Shown here: one piece after another, positions 17,002-26,084 of the stretch
How positions within the stretch are numbered: the stretch's first letter is position 1
Layout of the letters: the number at the start of each line of letters is the position of its first letter
DNA from: Chryseobacterium gleum
GTDB lineage: Bacteria; Bacteroidota; Bacteroidia; Flavobacteriales_D; Sanyastnellaceae
Reading direction: 5' to 3'
NCBI GenBank assembly: GCA_945874695.1
Contig: CAMCHP010000031.1
Location: forward strand, 1-35,981
DNA: 35,981 nucleotides
Notes under the pieces: model-generated
Told to the model about the DNA's origin: nothing
The model's database searches: none
Seen by the model: only the letters and a program-made list of their open reading frames with translations
Position numbers and translations under genes: made by a program

Positions 17002-18276
17002 ATGATCCCAGCAAATAACCCGGCATTGAAGTCGTGGGTCGACGTAGCCCCCGACAGTGATTTTCCCATTCAGAACTTACCTTTTGGTATTTTCAAAACT
17101 GACCGGGAAAAGCCGCGCGTGGGTGTGGCCATTGGCGACATGGTGGTTGATTTGCGGGCATTGCACATCTTGGGCTACCTCGAGAACCTACCTTTTGAAC
17201 TGGATGACTTAAGTTCGTCTTCGCTGAATAAGGTTATTGCTCGTGGTAAAAAGGCTACACGCGAGCTTCGCAACCGTGTGAGCAAATTGTTGCGGTCGGA
17301 TGTGCCTGACTTGCGGCAAAAAGAGCACCATGTGAAACAGGCGTTTTTTGCGCAAGAAGATGTAGAAATGTTGATGCCTGTTGAGGTTGGTGATTACACC
17401 GATTTTTACTCGAGCATTGAGCACGCTACCAACGTGGGCATTATGTTTCGCGACCCAGCGAATGCTTTGCTGCCGAACTGGAAACATCTTCCAGTCGGTT
17501 ACCACGGAAGAGCTTCGAGCATTGTGGTCAGCGGCACACCGATTAAGCGTCCGAAAGGCCAAATGGTGCTCAACGATGACACAACACCAGTGTTTGGCCC
17601 CTGTCGATTGCTTGATTTCGAACTCGAAACGGCATTTATCACCTACCCTGGCAAGCCACTCGGCTCGAGCATCGGTGTTGACGAGGCTGAGGATTTCATT
17701 TTTGGCATGGTGCTTTTCAACGATTGGAGTGCACGCGACATTCAAAAATGGGAGTATGTTCCCCTCGGACCGTTCTTAGGAAAGAACTTTGGTTCATCGG
17801 TTTCGCCTTGGGTGGTTACCCTTGATGCACTTGAACCGTTTAAAGTAGCGGGCCCCGTGCAAGACCCGCCAGTATTGCCTTATCTGCAATCGCACGGCGA
17901 AAAAAATTACGACTTGGCACTTGAGGTGTTGATCGCGCCGCACGAAGGCATTGGTGAGCGTACCGTTTGCCAATCGAACTTCAAGTACATGTACTGGAAC
18001 CTCTGCCAACAACTCGCCCATCATACCGTAAACGGCTGCAACATTCGCGGCGGCGATATGCTTGCGAGCGGAACCATTTCAGGTAAAGAGCAAACCAGCT
18101 TTGGCTCAATGCTCGAACTTTCATGGAAAGGGACGCGCACTGTGCAACTTGGAGACGGCATTGAACGTAAGTTTATCCAAGACGGCGACGAAGTAATTAT
18201 GCGCGGACATTGCTCGAAAGACGGTGTGCGTGTTGGCTTTGGCGAAGTTCGTTCCAAAATTCTACCCGCTGATTAA
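17002..18276 (+). CDS. fahA: Fumarylacetoacetase
   Basis: This 424-residue enzyme cleaves fumarylacetoacetate to fumarate and acetoacetate, the last step of tyrosine/phenylalanine degradation. The N-terminal SH3-like part (about 1-120) is followed by the catalytic domain. DYTDFYSSIEHATNVG supplies the metal-binding Asp134 and catalytic His141. LDFELET gives metal ligands Glu207 and Glu209, and NDWSARDIQKWEYVPLGPFLGKNFG gives Asp241 and the active-site Lys. These match the mammalian enzyme closely. The start is ATG 17002: residues encoded by the upstream open frame do not resemble the family, lie across the divergent DUF5819 gene and precede the promoter box. No other tyrosine-degradation gene is in the window. 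The stop shares a base with the next start (TAATG). Confidence 0.95.
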   Translation: MIPANNPALKSWVDVAPDSDFPIQNLPFGIFKTDREKPRVGVAIGDMVVDLRALHILGYLENLPFELDDLSSSSLNKVIARGKKATRELRNRVSKLLRSDVPDLRQKEHHVKQAFFAQEDVEMLMPVEVGDYTDFYSSIEHATNVGIMFRDPANALLPNWKHLPVGYHGRASSIVVSGTPIKRPKGQMVLNDDTTPVFGPCRLLDFELETAFITYPGKPLGSSIGVDEAEDFIFGMVLFNDWSARDIQKWEYVPLGPFLGKNFGSSVSPWVVTLDALEPFKVAGPVQDPPVLPYLQSHGEKNYDLALEVLIAPHEGIGERTVCQSNFKYMYWNLCQQLAHHTVNGCNIRGGDMLASGTISGKEQTSFGSMLELSWKGTRTVQLGDGIERKFIQDGDEVIMRGHCSKDGVRVGFGEVRSKILPAD

Positions 18277-20498
18277 TGGCATTTATGATCGAGATCGACG
18301 AAGAAGAAGAAAAACGCGAAATACTTCGCCGCTACAAAGGGTTACTGCGTGCGGCTGAACGATCTAAGTCTACCCAAGACCGAAAGCAAATCAGACGAGC
18401 TTTCGACATTGCCTTGGAGGCGCATAAAGAAATGCGCCGAAAATCAGGCGAACCCTACATCTATCACCCGATTGCCGTTGCGCGCATTTGTGCAGAGGAA
18501 ATCGGACTGGATACCACCTCTGTGGTTTGCGCCCTCTTGCACGATACAGTTGAAGACACCGACATTACACTCGACGATATTGAAAACCTCTTCGGTAAGA
18601 AAGAGCGGGCGATCATTGACGGATTGACTAAAATCTCGGGCGTATTCGATCACAGCACCCCGGCACAGGCAGAGAATTTCCGGAAGATGTTGCTCACCTT
18701 GTCTGACGACATCCGGGTGATCTTGATTAAGATTGCAGACCGTCTGCACAACATGCGGACGCTCGACCACATGAAACATGAGAAGCAATTGAAAATTGCT
18801 TCTGAAACCATGTTCATGTATGCTCCTTTGGCGCACCGGTTAGGTCTTTACAGCATCAAAACCGAATTGGAAGATCTCTCGCTCAAGTATAAGGAGCCCG
18901 ATCAGTACGAAGAGATCACATCGAAGCTCACGAAAACAAAGGCCGTTCGAACTCGTTTCGTGAATAAATTCACCACCCCAATTGCCCGTGCTTTGGAGGC
19001 CGAAGGGTTTAATTTTGAGATCAAAGGCCGAACGAAAAGTGTGTTTTCGATTTGGAATAAAATGCACAACAAAAAGGTGCGTTTTGAAGACATCTACGAT
19101 GTGTTCGCTATCCGCATCATTATTGACACACCGGTTGAACAAGAAAAATCAGATGCCTGGCGCGTATATTCGATTGTCACCGATTTCTATCAGCCGAGCC
19201 CTGATCGATTGCGCGATTGGATCTCGATACCCAAGGCAAACGGCTACGAATCGCTGCACACGACCGTGATGAGTCCGACTGGCAAATGGGTCGAAGTGCA
19301 AATTCGAAGCAAGCGCATGGATAGCGTTGCAGAAAAAGGCTTCGCAGCGCACTGGAAATACAAAGACGGAAGTTTAGCCGCCGACCACAACCTCGATCGT
19401 TGGCTATCACAAATTCGCGAAGTTTTGGAGAGTACCGATGGTGACGCGCTGGCGTTCATTGACGACTTCAAGCTGAATTTATTCAACGAAGAAATTTACA
19501 TTTTCACGCCCAACGGCGACTTACGCACCCTCCCGAAAGGTGCGACAGCCCTTGATTTCGCATTCAGCATTCACTCCCAAGTTGGGTCGCAATGCATTGG
19601 CGCGAAGGTGAACCAACGCTTGGTGCCTTTGAGCCACCCCTTGCGCAGTGGTGATCAAGTTGAAATTATTCTTTCGCGCAAGCAAACACCGAAAGAAGAT
19701 TGGCTCAACTACGTTATAACAGCACGTGCACGTCAAAAAATTAAGCAAGCCCTAAAGGAAGAGCGCAAGAAAATAGCCGCTGAAGGGAAAGATATTTTGC
19801 GCCGGAAATTTAAGAGCCTAGACGTGAGTTTCTTGAGTGTGAACATCACTGAACTCGAGCAACATTACAACGTTGAATCAGCCACCGAGCTCTACTACCA
19901 AATTGCCAAGGGGAAAATTGACCTTAAAAAGCTCAAAGGCTACCAAGTCGACAATGGCCGCTTGAGCTTCATGCGCAGTCATACCGCGAATACAGCGCCA
20001 ACACCCCAAATCATAGCACCTGCCCCCGGCAAATCAGACAGTTTGCTGATTGGCGATGAGCTTCAAAAACTCGATTACACCTTGGCGCATTGCTGCAATC
20101 CGATTCCGGGCGACGACGTATTCGGGTTTGTCACAAGCAATGGCGAAATCAAGATCCACCGCGAAAACTGCCCGAATGCAACCCAACTCTTGGGCAACTA
20201 CGCGTACCGCGTAATTAAAGCACGTTGGGCCAGCAAGGCACTTGTTCAGTTCGAAGTGAGTGTGCATTTCACGGGAATCGACGATGTGGGGCTCGTGAAT
20301 CAGATCACGAGCATCATTTCGGCCGATATGAACGTGAACATGCGCGCGATCAGCTTCGAGTCAAACGATGGTATTTTTGAAGGCCAAGTGCGCGTTCAAG
20401 TGCATGATACCGAACACTTAAACACCTTAATTCACAAACTACGCAGCGTTGAAGGGGTTCTAACGGTAGAACGCCTCGACCCAGGAAAACGGCAATGA
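18276..20498 (+). CDS. rsh: RelA/SpoT-family (p)ppGpp synthetase/hydrolase
   Basis: This 740-residue protein has the full long-RSH layout. The hydrolase HD domain has YIYHPIAVA (His64), LLHDTVEDT (His89-Asp90) and [11 protein letters not shown]. The synthetase domain has [38 protein letters not shown] and [14 protein letters not shown] domain (about 405-465, [28 protein letters not shown]), a conserved Cys/His region (about 605-630, [11 protein letters not shown]) and a C-terminal ACT domain (about 660-738) follow. It makes and degrades (p)ppGpp in the cytoplasm. The diagnostic loop reads RLRD, close to the RxKD of bifunctional enzymes and unlike the ExDD of RelA-only enzymes. With an intact HD site, a bifunctional enzyme is most likely. 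The start overlaps the fahA stop by one base. Confidence 0.95.
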   Translation: MAFMIEIDEEEEKREILRRYKGLLRAAERSKSTQDRKQIRRAFDIALEAHKEMRRKSGEPYIYHPIAVARICAEEIGLDTTSVVCALLHDTVEDTDITLDDIENLFGKKERAIIDGLTKISGVFDHSTPAQAENFRKMLLTLSDDIRVILIKIADRLHNMRTLDHMKHEKQLKIASETMFMYAPLAHRLGLYSIKTELEDLSLKYKEPDQYEEITSKLTKTKAVRTRFVNKFTTPIARALEAEGFNFEIKGRTKSVFSIWNKMHNKKVRFEDIYDVFAIRIIIDTPVEQEKSDAWRVYSIVTDFYQPSPDRLRDWISIPKANGYESLHTTVMSPTGKWVEVQIRSKRMDSVAEKGFAAHWKYKDGSLAADHNLDRWLSQIREVLESTDGDALAFIDDFKLNLFNEEIYIFTPNGDLRTLPKGATALDFAFSIHSQVGSQCIGAKVNQRLVPLSHPLRSGDQVEIILSRKQTPKEDWLNYVITARARQKIKQALKEERKKIAAEGKDILRRKFKSLDVSFLSVNITELEQHYNVESATELYYQIAKGKIDLKKLKGYQVDNGRLSFMRSHTANTAPTPQIIAPAPGKSDSLLIGDELQKLDYTLAHCCNPIPGDDVFGFVTSNGEIKIHRENCPNATQLLGNYAYRVIKARWASKALVQFEVSVHFTGIDDVGLVNQITSIISADMNVNMRAISFESNDGIFEGQVRVQVHDTEHLNTLIHKLRSVEGVLTVERLDPGKRQ

Positions 20499-20527
20499 TA
20501 TTTCAACCAGCTCTCGAAGAAAAAGCG

Positions 20528-20535
20528 TAAATTTG
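20528..20535 (+). promoter_or_regulatory. -7 box for the Fur-family gene
   Basis: TAAATTTG matches TAnnTTTG and ends 24 bases before the ATG at 20560. It overlaps the earliest in-frame TTG (20533), which argues against that TTG being the start. TTTC at 20501-20504 (23-base spacer) is a marginal -33. Confidence 0.5.
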
Positions 20536-20559
20536 CGTTTTGGTTCGAATGTGAGCCCC

Positions 20560-21003
20560 ATGCAAGAGAACATTCAGGAGAAAGTACGCGATATCTTCTC
20601 CGCATATCTGGAGACCAACGGTCACCGCAAAACGCCGGAGCGCTTTGCCATACTCCGAGAAATTTACGACTTCGAAGGGCACTTCGACATAGAATCACTC
20701 TATGTCAACATGAAGAATAAAAACTACCGGGTTTCACGCGCCACCCTCTACAATACCATTGAATTGCTGCTGGCGTGCAATTTGGTTCGCAAGCATCAGT
20801 TTGGTAAAAATCTAGCGCAATTTGAAAAGGCCCATCAAAACCACCAACACGACCACGTGATCTTAACCGACAGTGGTGAAGTGCTTGAGTTTTGTGACCC
20901 ACGCATCCATCAGATCAAAGCCACACTTGAAGAAATTTTCGGCATTGAAATCTTGCATCATTCATTGAATTTCTACGCGCAACGCAAACCCAAGAAACCA
21001 TGA
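20560..21003 (+). CDS. Fur-family metalloregulator
   Basis: This 147-residue winged-helix regulator has the Fur DNA-binding half (about 1-80: [42 protein letters not shown]). The dimerisation half contains the metal-ligand-like [11 protein letters not shown] (about 92-102) and [11 protein letters not shown]. The CxxC that usually follows HDH in Fur, Zur and PerR is replaced by TDSG, so the structural zinc site appears absent. Which metal or signal it senses cannot be told. The start is ATG 20560; an upstream TTG frame coincides with the promoter box. The stop overlaps the STAS gene start (ATGA), so Fur, STAS and purA form one transcription unit. Confidence 0.88.
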   Translation: MQENIQEKVRDIFSAYLETNGHRKTPERFAILREIYDFEGHFDIESLYVNMKNKNYRVSRATLYNTIELLLACNLVRKHQFGKNLAQFEKAHQNHQHDHVILTDSGEVLEFCDPRIHQIKATLEEIFGIEILHHSLNFYAQRKPKKP

Positions 21004-21350
21004 ATCCGCAAGTAACGATTTCGAGCTCAGCGCACTATTGCCTCATCAACCTGAGCGGCCGCTTCGTAGAAGACGAAAGCGATTTGGCTCTCATTGAGCA
21101 GGTCGAAAACCAGTGTGCATTGGGCCAATCGCGATTTATTATTGACCTCAGCGCCTTGAGCTATATGAACAGCACGGGCATCAATTTATTGGTGAAGTGC
21201 ATTAAACGTTTAAATGACAGGCAGGCGAAACTCGTCTTTACTGCCGTTCCCGAGCACATACTTGAATTGCTCAACATCATTCAATTGAACTCCATCATTC
21301 ACATATCACCTTCCATTGAAGAAGGTATTCAAACCCTCAACTTAGCATGA
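21000..21350 (+). CDS. STAS-domain protein (anti-sigma antagonist-like)
   Basis: This 116-residue single-domain protein fits the STAS fold: [14 protein letters not shown], then [28 protein letters not shown], and late [15 protein letters not shown]. In SpoIIAA-type proteins the corresponding loop carries the phosphorylated Ser after an Asp; here the loop is MNSTG with Ser58 retained and Asn in place of Asp. Family members control partner kinases or phosphatases by binding in one phosphorylation state. No cognate anti-sigma kinase, PP2C phosphatase or sigma factor lies nearby. It overlaps both neighbours by ATGA (21000-21003 and 21347-21350), tying its expression to Fur and purA. Its role there is unknown. 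Confidence 0.85.
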   Translation: MNPQVTISSSAHYCLINLSGRFVEDESDLALIEQVENQCALGQSRFIIDLSALSYMNSTGINLLVKCIKRLNDRQAKLVFTAVPEHILELLNIIQLNSIIHISPSIEEGIQTLNLA

Positions 21351-22630
21351 AAGTTGACATCTTACTTGGGCTCCAATGGGGCGACGAAGGCAAAGGAAAA
21401 ATTGTTGACGTTATCACACCTGATTACACCATCATTGCACGCTTTCAAGGCGGCCCGAATGCCGGTCACACCCTCGAATTTGAAGGGCGCAAGCATGTTT
21501 TGCATACCATCCCTTCAGGCATATTTCATACCGACAAAAAGAACATCGTCGGAAACGGCGTGGTGATTGACCCCGTAATTTTCAAGCGTGAAATCGATGC
21601 CTTAGTGGCGCAGGGTGTTGATGTGAACAAACACCTTCTAATTTCAAGGAAAGCTCACTTGATTTTACCAACCCACCGTTTGCTGGATGCTGCTTCAGAA
21701 CAGGAAAAGGGCAGTGGAAAAATTGGCTCTACCTTGAAGGGCATCGGCCCAACCTACATGGATAAAACGGGGCGCAATGGCTTGCGTGTTGGCGACATCC
21801 TTGGCGACCGCTTCAATGAAAAGTATAACGCATTGAAGTCGAAGCACGAGGGTTTACTCAGTCATTACAGTAACTTCACCTACGATCTCGCACCACTTGA
21901 ACAAGAGTGGTTGGCATGCGTTGCATACTTGCGCACGTTGCGTTTTATCGACAGCGAACATTACATCAATCAAGCTCTTAAATCAGGTCAACGCATCTTG
22001 GCTGAAGGCGCACAAGGGTCGTTGCTCGACATCGACTTCGGATCGTACCCCTTTGTAACTTCTTCAAACACCGTAGCCGCTGGAGCCTGCACTGGCCTTG
22101 GCATTGCGCCCAATCGCATCGGTGAAGTGTTTGGCATTTTCAAAGCCTACTGCACCCGTGTTGGCAGCGGTCCTTTCCCAACTGAATTGAATGACGCCAT
22201 TGGTGAAACCTTGCGTGCCAAGGGGCATGAGTTTGGCGCTACCACAGGTCGCCCCCGCCGTTGTGGATGGCTTGACCTGCCCGCGCTCAAATATGCCATC
22301 ATGATCAATGGTGTTACCCGGTTGATCATGACCAAAGGCGATGTTTTGAGCAACTTTGAAGAAGTGCTGGTGTGTACCCATTACGAGCATAAAGGCGAAT
22401 TAATTGACTACATGCCGTATTCTGTTGACGAAGGCGACATTACTCCTGTTTACAAATCACTCAAAGGCTGGAGCACCGACCTGACGGGCATGCGCAGTCT
22501 TGACGAACTTCCGCAAGAGATGCACGACTACATTGCTTTTGTTGAACGTGAATTGGCGGTGCCAATTACCGTGGTATCAGTTGGTCCTGATCGCACACAA
22601 ACCATCCTTCGGAATTCGGTAACGGCCTGA
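21347..22630 (+). CDS. purA: Adenylosuccinate synthetase
   Basis: This 427-residue GTP-dependent enzyme joins IMP and aspartate to form adenylosuccinate, the committed step to AMP. The N-terminus VDILLGLQWGDEGKGKIVD contains catalytic Asp13. GGPNAGHTL contains catalytic His41. The IMP-binding segments KGIGPTYMDKTGRNGLR and EGAQGSLLDIDFGSYPFVTSSN, and the aspartate loop GATTGRPRRCGWLD, are all intact. Length matches bacterial PurA. It is the third gene in the Fur-STAS-purA unit, coupled by ATGA. PurA is a known target of inhibition by (p)ppGpp in other bacteria, and the (p)ppGpp enzyme lies about 850 bases upstream. Confidence 0.97.
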   Translation: MKVDILLGLQWGDEGKGKIVDVITPDYTIIARFQGGPNAGHTLEFEGRKHVLHTIPSGIFHTDKKNIVGNGVVIDPVIFKREIDALVAQGVDVNKHLLISRKAHLILPTHRLLDAASEQEKGSGKIGSTLKGIGPTYMDKTGRNGLRVGDILGDRFNEKYNALKSKHEGLLSHYSNFTYDLAPLEQEWLACVAYLRTLRFIDSEHYINQALKSGQRILAEGAQGSLLDIDFGSYPFVTSSNTVAAGACTGLGIAPNRIGEVFGIFKAYCTRVGSGPFPTELNDAIGETLRAKGHEFGATTGRPRRCGWLDLPALKYAIMINGVTRLIMTKGDVLSNFEEVLVCTHYEHKGELIDYMPYSVDEGDITPVYKSLKGWSTDLTGMRSLDELPQEMHDYIAFVERELAVPITVVSVGPDRTQTILRNSVTA

Positions 22631-22649
22631 TTTTTGCCGTAGTTTACCT

Positions 22650-24167
22650 ATGAATCGATCGTTGCTCTTGGTTTTGGTGATTGCGTGCATCCTGCCGAAG
22701 GCAGAAAACAACCTCTATGCACAAGATCGAAAGCCGGTTGAAATACTCAACGCCGACAATATTTTTTACGATGCGCGCATTGTAGATGCTGATCGGCTCA
22801 TTGGCAATGTTCGACTCGGATATGAAGGTTCAATTATGAGCTGCGATAGTGCTTGGCGTTACCCATCGGGTGACTTTGAGGCTTTTAGTCGGGTGTTTAT
22901 TAACCGCGGTGACACCCTCAGGCTCTACGGTGACCAGTTGTATCTGTTGCACAAAGACCGAGAGATTAAGTTGCGTGATAACATCCGCTTGATTGACCAA
23001 GAGCTGACGCTGACCACCAATCGGCTTGATTACAACATGGGTACCAACATTGCGCGATACACCGGCGGTGGCACCATCGTTTCGCTGAAAAACAAGAATG
23101 TTCTCACCAGTCAATCGGGTTCGTACGACAAAAACTCGGGCTTCTTTCACTTTCGAAAAAAAGTGCAGCTAAAAAACCCCGAGTATACTTTGGCATCAGA
23201 TACCTTGAGCTACCATAACATAACTGAAGTCGCATACATCTATGGTCCGACGACCATTACTTCAGCCGAAAGTGTGATTTACTGCAACCAAGGTTGGTTC
23301 AATACTCGAAATGATGAAAGTCGTTTCTCAAGGGGAGCTGAAGTGCGCTCGGGCACGAACATCTTGCGGGGCGACAGCATGTACTACCAAGGACAAACCG
23401 GTTATGGTGAGGTGTTTCGCAATGTTTACATGCGCGATACCACCAGTAATTACTACATCACGGGCCACTACGGCTGGCATGATGACCTCAACCAACGCTC
23501 TTTGGTAACCGATTCAGCGCTGATGGTGCAAGTGATGGATGACGACAGCCTCTTTTTGCATGCCGATACATTACGTGCACTCACTGATAGCTTGAATTTG
23601 CGTATGATCTTGGCATCAAAGCACGTGAAATTCTTCAAGCAAGACCTTCAAGGGAAGTCTGATTCGTTGGTTTACCTCGAGCGCGATTCAACGCTGCATC
23701 TTTTTGGGGCTCCGATCTTGTGGTCTGATGCCAACCAGATCTCTGGCCGCACGATTAAACTGCACATGCTGGGAAGCGCGATTGATCGCATGTACATCGA
23801 CGAGCAAGCATTTGTGACTGCCCGTGTTGGTGAAAATTATTATAACCAAATCTCAGGTCGGGAGCTCACAGGCTACTTTCGAAACAACCAGTTGCGAAAA
23901 ATTGATGTTGTTGGAAATGGCGAAGCGGTGTATTACCCCGAGAATGCAGATAAATCAGTAGCAGGGGTAAACCGTGCAGATTGTTCTTCAATGACCATAT
24001 TTGTGAATGCCAACCAAATTGAGCGGGTGGTATTGCACGAAAAACCTTCCGGAGGTCTGCATCCATTGAGCAAATCAAGTGAAACCGATCGTTTCCTCAA
24101 ACGCTTCTTTTGGGAGACGAACAACCGTCCGCTCGCCAAAGCCGACATCTTTATCTGGAATCCTTAA
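22650..24167 (+). CDS. OstA-like (LptA/LptD N-domain-type) exported protein
   Basis: This 505-residue protein has an N-terminal signal peptide ([25 protein letters not shown]). It then shows repeated beta-taco or beta-jellyroll units typical of OstA/LptA-like proteins: [67 protein letters not shown], then [19 protein letters not shown] and [11 protein letters not shown]. Such proteins bridge or bind lipopolysaccharide in the periplasm; in Bacteroidota the OstA-like family is presumed to serve LPS transport, but direct proof is lacking. It begins 19 bases after purA and may be co-transcribed. Its TAA overlaps the glyA stop from the other strand (bases TTAA, 24164-24167). Confidence 0.85.
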   Translation: MNRSLLLVLVIACILPKAENNLYAQDRKPVEILNADNIFYDARIVDADRLIGNVRLGYEGSIMSCDSAWRYPSGDFEAFSRVFINRGDTLRLYGDQLYLLHKDREIKLRDNIRLIDQELTLTTNRLDYNMGTNIARYTGGGTIVSLKNKNVLTSQSGSYDKNSGFFHFRKKVQLKNPEYTLASDTLSYHNITEVAYIYGPTTITSAESVIYCNQGWFNTRNDESRFSRGAEVRSGTNILRGDSMYYQGQTGYGEVFRNVYMRDTTSNYYITGHYGWHDDLNQRSLVTDSALMVQVMDDDSLFLHADTLRALTDSLNLRMILASKHVKFFKQDLQGKSDSLVYLERDSTLHLFGAPILWSDANQISGRTIKLHMLGSAIDRMYIDEQAFVTARVGENYYNQISGRELTGYFRNNQLRKIDVVGNGEAVYYPENADKSVAGVNRADCSSMTIFVNANQIERVVLHEKPSGGLHPLSKSSETDRFLKRFFWETNNRPLAKADIFIWNP

Positions 24168-25453
24168 GCCCCCACCTTTGCTTCGGCAAAGAGCGGATAG
24201 CTGGCCATTTTTTGGTGAACCTCGTGCTTGATCGCTTCGAGCACCGCGTCGTTGTCTGCGTTTTGAATGGCGCGATCAATCCAATCAGCAATGATCACCA
24301 TATCGTGGGCGCGCATGCCGCGTGTTGTTGCAGCGGGCGTTCCTATGCGAATACCTGACGTTACGAAAGGCGACTGGGTATCAAACGGCACCATATTTTT
24401 ATTTACCGTAATGTGCGCTTTGCCGAGGGCAAGGTCGGCTGCTTTACCCGTGATGTTCTTGTTGCGGAGGTCGATCAGCATCGAGTGGTTATCAGTTCCT
24501 CCTGAAACGATAGAAAATCCGCGAGCGACTAAAGCTTGGGCCAGCGCTTGCGCATTGGCGATCACATGTTGACCGTACGCTTTAAAAGTTGGAGAAAGCG
24601 CCTCGCCAAATGCGACGGCCTTTGCTGCGATCACATGTTCGAGTGGGCCACCCTGCATGCCTGGGAAAACCGCTGAATCGAGTAGCGAAGAGAAACTGCG
24701 CAACTCTCCTTTGGGGGTTTTCAATCCGTACGGATTTGGGAAATCGTGGCGAAGCATAATGATGCCTCCACGCGGGCCGCGCAGGGTTTTATGGGTGGTT
24801 GAAGTAACCACATGGCAATGTTCAAGGGGATCGTTTAAGATGCCTGCTGCGATCAAACCTGCCGGGTGCGAAATATCTGCCAGCAAAATGGCACCGACTT
24901 CGTCGGCAATGGCTCGAAAACCAGCATAATCCCAATCACGTGAGTAGGCCGAGGCGCCACAGATGATCATTTTCGGCTGAACTGCGCGAGCTTTTTCAGC
25001 GACTTTGGTCATATCCACTCGACCAGTGTCGGGCTCGACGCCGTAGAAGTTCGCTTGGTATAACTTTCCGCTATAGTTCACTGGAGACCCGTGGGTGAGG
25101 TGACCTCCGTGCGACAAATCGAAGCCCAAAATGGCATCACCCGGTTTCAAACATGCGAGCATCACCGCTGAGTTCGCGCTCGCACCACTATGCGGCTGAA
25201 CGTTGGCCCATGTAGCATTGAAGAGTTTGCAAAGCCGATCAATCGCCAATTGCTCAACCTGATCAACGATTTCACAACCGCCGTAGTAACGCTTACCCGG
25301 CAAGCCTTCGGCGTACTTGTTGGTAAGCACAGAACCCATAGCCGCCATGACTTGGTCACTGACGAAATTTTCAGATGCGATGAGTTCTAAGCCGTTCAAT
25401 TGACGTTCGTGCTCTTGATCGATGAGCGAGAAAATGGCTTGATCGTTATGCAT
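24164..25453 (-). CDS. glyA: Serine hydroxymethyltransferase
   Basis: This 429-residue PLP enzyme interconverts serine and glycine and charges tetrahydrofolate with a one-carbon unit. Signatures are [30 protein letters not shown], the folate/PLP region [12 protein letters not shown], and [13 protein letters not shown], where Lys222 forms the internal aldimine. The start is ATG 25453; a TTG 18 bases upstream would add six non-conserved residues. One-carbon units feed purine synthesis, which fits its place beside purA, though it is on the opposite strand. It lies 50 bases downstream of a small secreted-protein gene on the same strand and could share its transcript. Confidence 0.97.
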   Translation of the reverse strand: MHNDQAIFSLIDQEHERQLNGLELIASENFVSDQVMAAMGSVLTNKYAEGLPGKRYYGGCEIVDQVEQLAIDRLCKLFNATWANVQPHSGASANSAVMLACLKPGDAILGFDLSHGGHLTHGSPVNYSGKLYQANFYGVEPDTGRVDMTKVAEKARAVQPKMIICGASAYSRDWDYAGFRAIADEVGAILLADISHPAGLIAAGILNDPLEHCHVVTSTTHKTLRGPRGGIIMLRHDFPNPYGLKTPKGELRSFSSLLDSAVFPGMQGGPLEHVIAAKAVAFGEALSPTFKAYGQHVIANAQALAQALVARGFSIVSGGTDNHSMLIDLRNKNITGKAADLALGKAHITVNKNMVPFDTQSPFVTSGIRIGTPAATTRGMRAHDMVIIADWIDRAIQNADNDAVLEAIKHEVHQKMASYPLFAEAKVGA

Positions 25454-25503
25454 AGGCTTAGCTCCGAACAATCGGCTGCAATAAGGATAGATGTAAAAAA
25501 CAA

Positions 25504-25956
25504 TTACTTTGCGATGCTGCCGTTGTACTGCAGCGTGATTTCTTTGGCGCCGTTCGCGTCATTGAATCGAAACGCTTGTTTTTCGGCGTAAATCAATCCA
25601 CCATTCGGCTTACCCTCATGCGTTGCGCTTGTTTCAACAACGGTTCCACGATAGGTGCAACGGTAACTCGCTTCGCAAACCAAAGTCACAACTTTCTCGC
25701 CGTCAACTTTTGACTTCACGCGTTTGACCGTGTACTTTGCTTCAATGGTCAATTCGTCAGAAACGGCCAGCGTAACGTATTCGCTCGCTTTCTTCACCTG
25801 AAAGTCAAGCGCATTGGCATTGCCTTTCACGGCGCGCGTTTCCATGCCTGCAAAGACATCGCTAATTTGTAAAACGCCGTTTGATTGAGCCCAAGAAGTA
25901 ACCGAACTCGCTATCAAGACTAACAATGTGGAAAAAAGAAAATTCAAAGGTTTCAT
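25504..25956 (-). CDS. Small exported protein of unknown function
   Basis: This 150-residue protein has a signal peptide ([24 protein letters not shown]) and a mature part of about 127 residues in a beta-rich pattern ([47 protein letters not shown]). It has two Cys in the mature part ([13 protein letters not shown]), which could form a disulphide. I recognise no family. The start is ATG 25956; an ATG three codons upstream is less likely because it nearly touches the promoter box. A TAAATTTG box on the minus strand (25974-25981) lies 17 bases upstream. It precedes glyA in the same direction. Confidence 0.7.
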   Translation of the reverse strand: MKPLNFLFSTLLVLIASSVTSWAQSNGVLQISDVFAGMETRAVKGNANALDFQVKKASEYVTLAVSDELTIEAKYTVKRVKSKVDGEKVVTLVCEASYRCTYRGTVVETSATHEGKPNGGLIYAEKQAFRFNDANGAKEITLQYNGSIAK

Positions 25957-25973
25957 GGCATACATTTAGATCT

Positions 25974-25981
25974 CAAATTTA
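25974..25981 (-). promoter_or_regulatory. -7 box for the small exported protein and perhaps glyA
   Basis: On the minus strand this reads TAAATTTG, an exact TAnnTTTG, ending 17 bases before ATG 25956. No clear -33 TTG is seen at the right distance. Confidence 0.5.
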
Positions 25982-26039
25982 CAAGTTTTCTTTAAGCTCA
26001 GACCTCACGCTGAACAGACAATTGAACAAAGTACCGTGG

Positions 26040-26060
26040 ATGCAGAAAATTAAGCTGCAT
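26040..26060. promoter_or_regulatory. Inverted repeat, possible operator in the divergent gap
   Basis: ATGCAG (26040-26045) and CTGCAT (26055-26060) form a perfect 6-base inverted repeat with a 9-base centre. It lies between divergent genes and just upstream of GACCTTTG (26065-26072), a one-mismatch -7 box for the DUF255 gene. The spacing suits a dimeric regulator, but no regulator gene is adjacent. Confidence 0.3.
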
Positions 26061-26084
26061 AGTTGACCTTTGTACCTTTACCCC

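Noticed and set aside
22622-22640. Terminator after purA (ACGGC-N9-GCCGT)
   Set aside because: The stem is only five bases and is followed by AGTTTACC, not a T tract; the next gene starts 10 bases later and may be co-transcribed.
26073-26080. TACCTTTA as -7 box for the DUF255 gene
   Set aside because: It ends four bases before ATG 26085 and would place the start of transcription at or inside the gene; GACCTTTG at 26065 is a better position, though imperfect.
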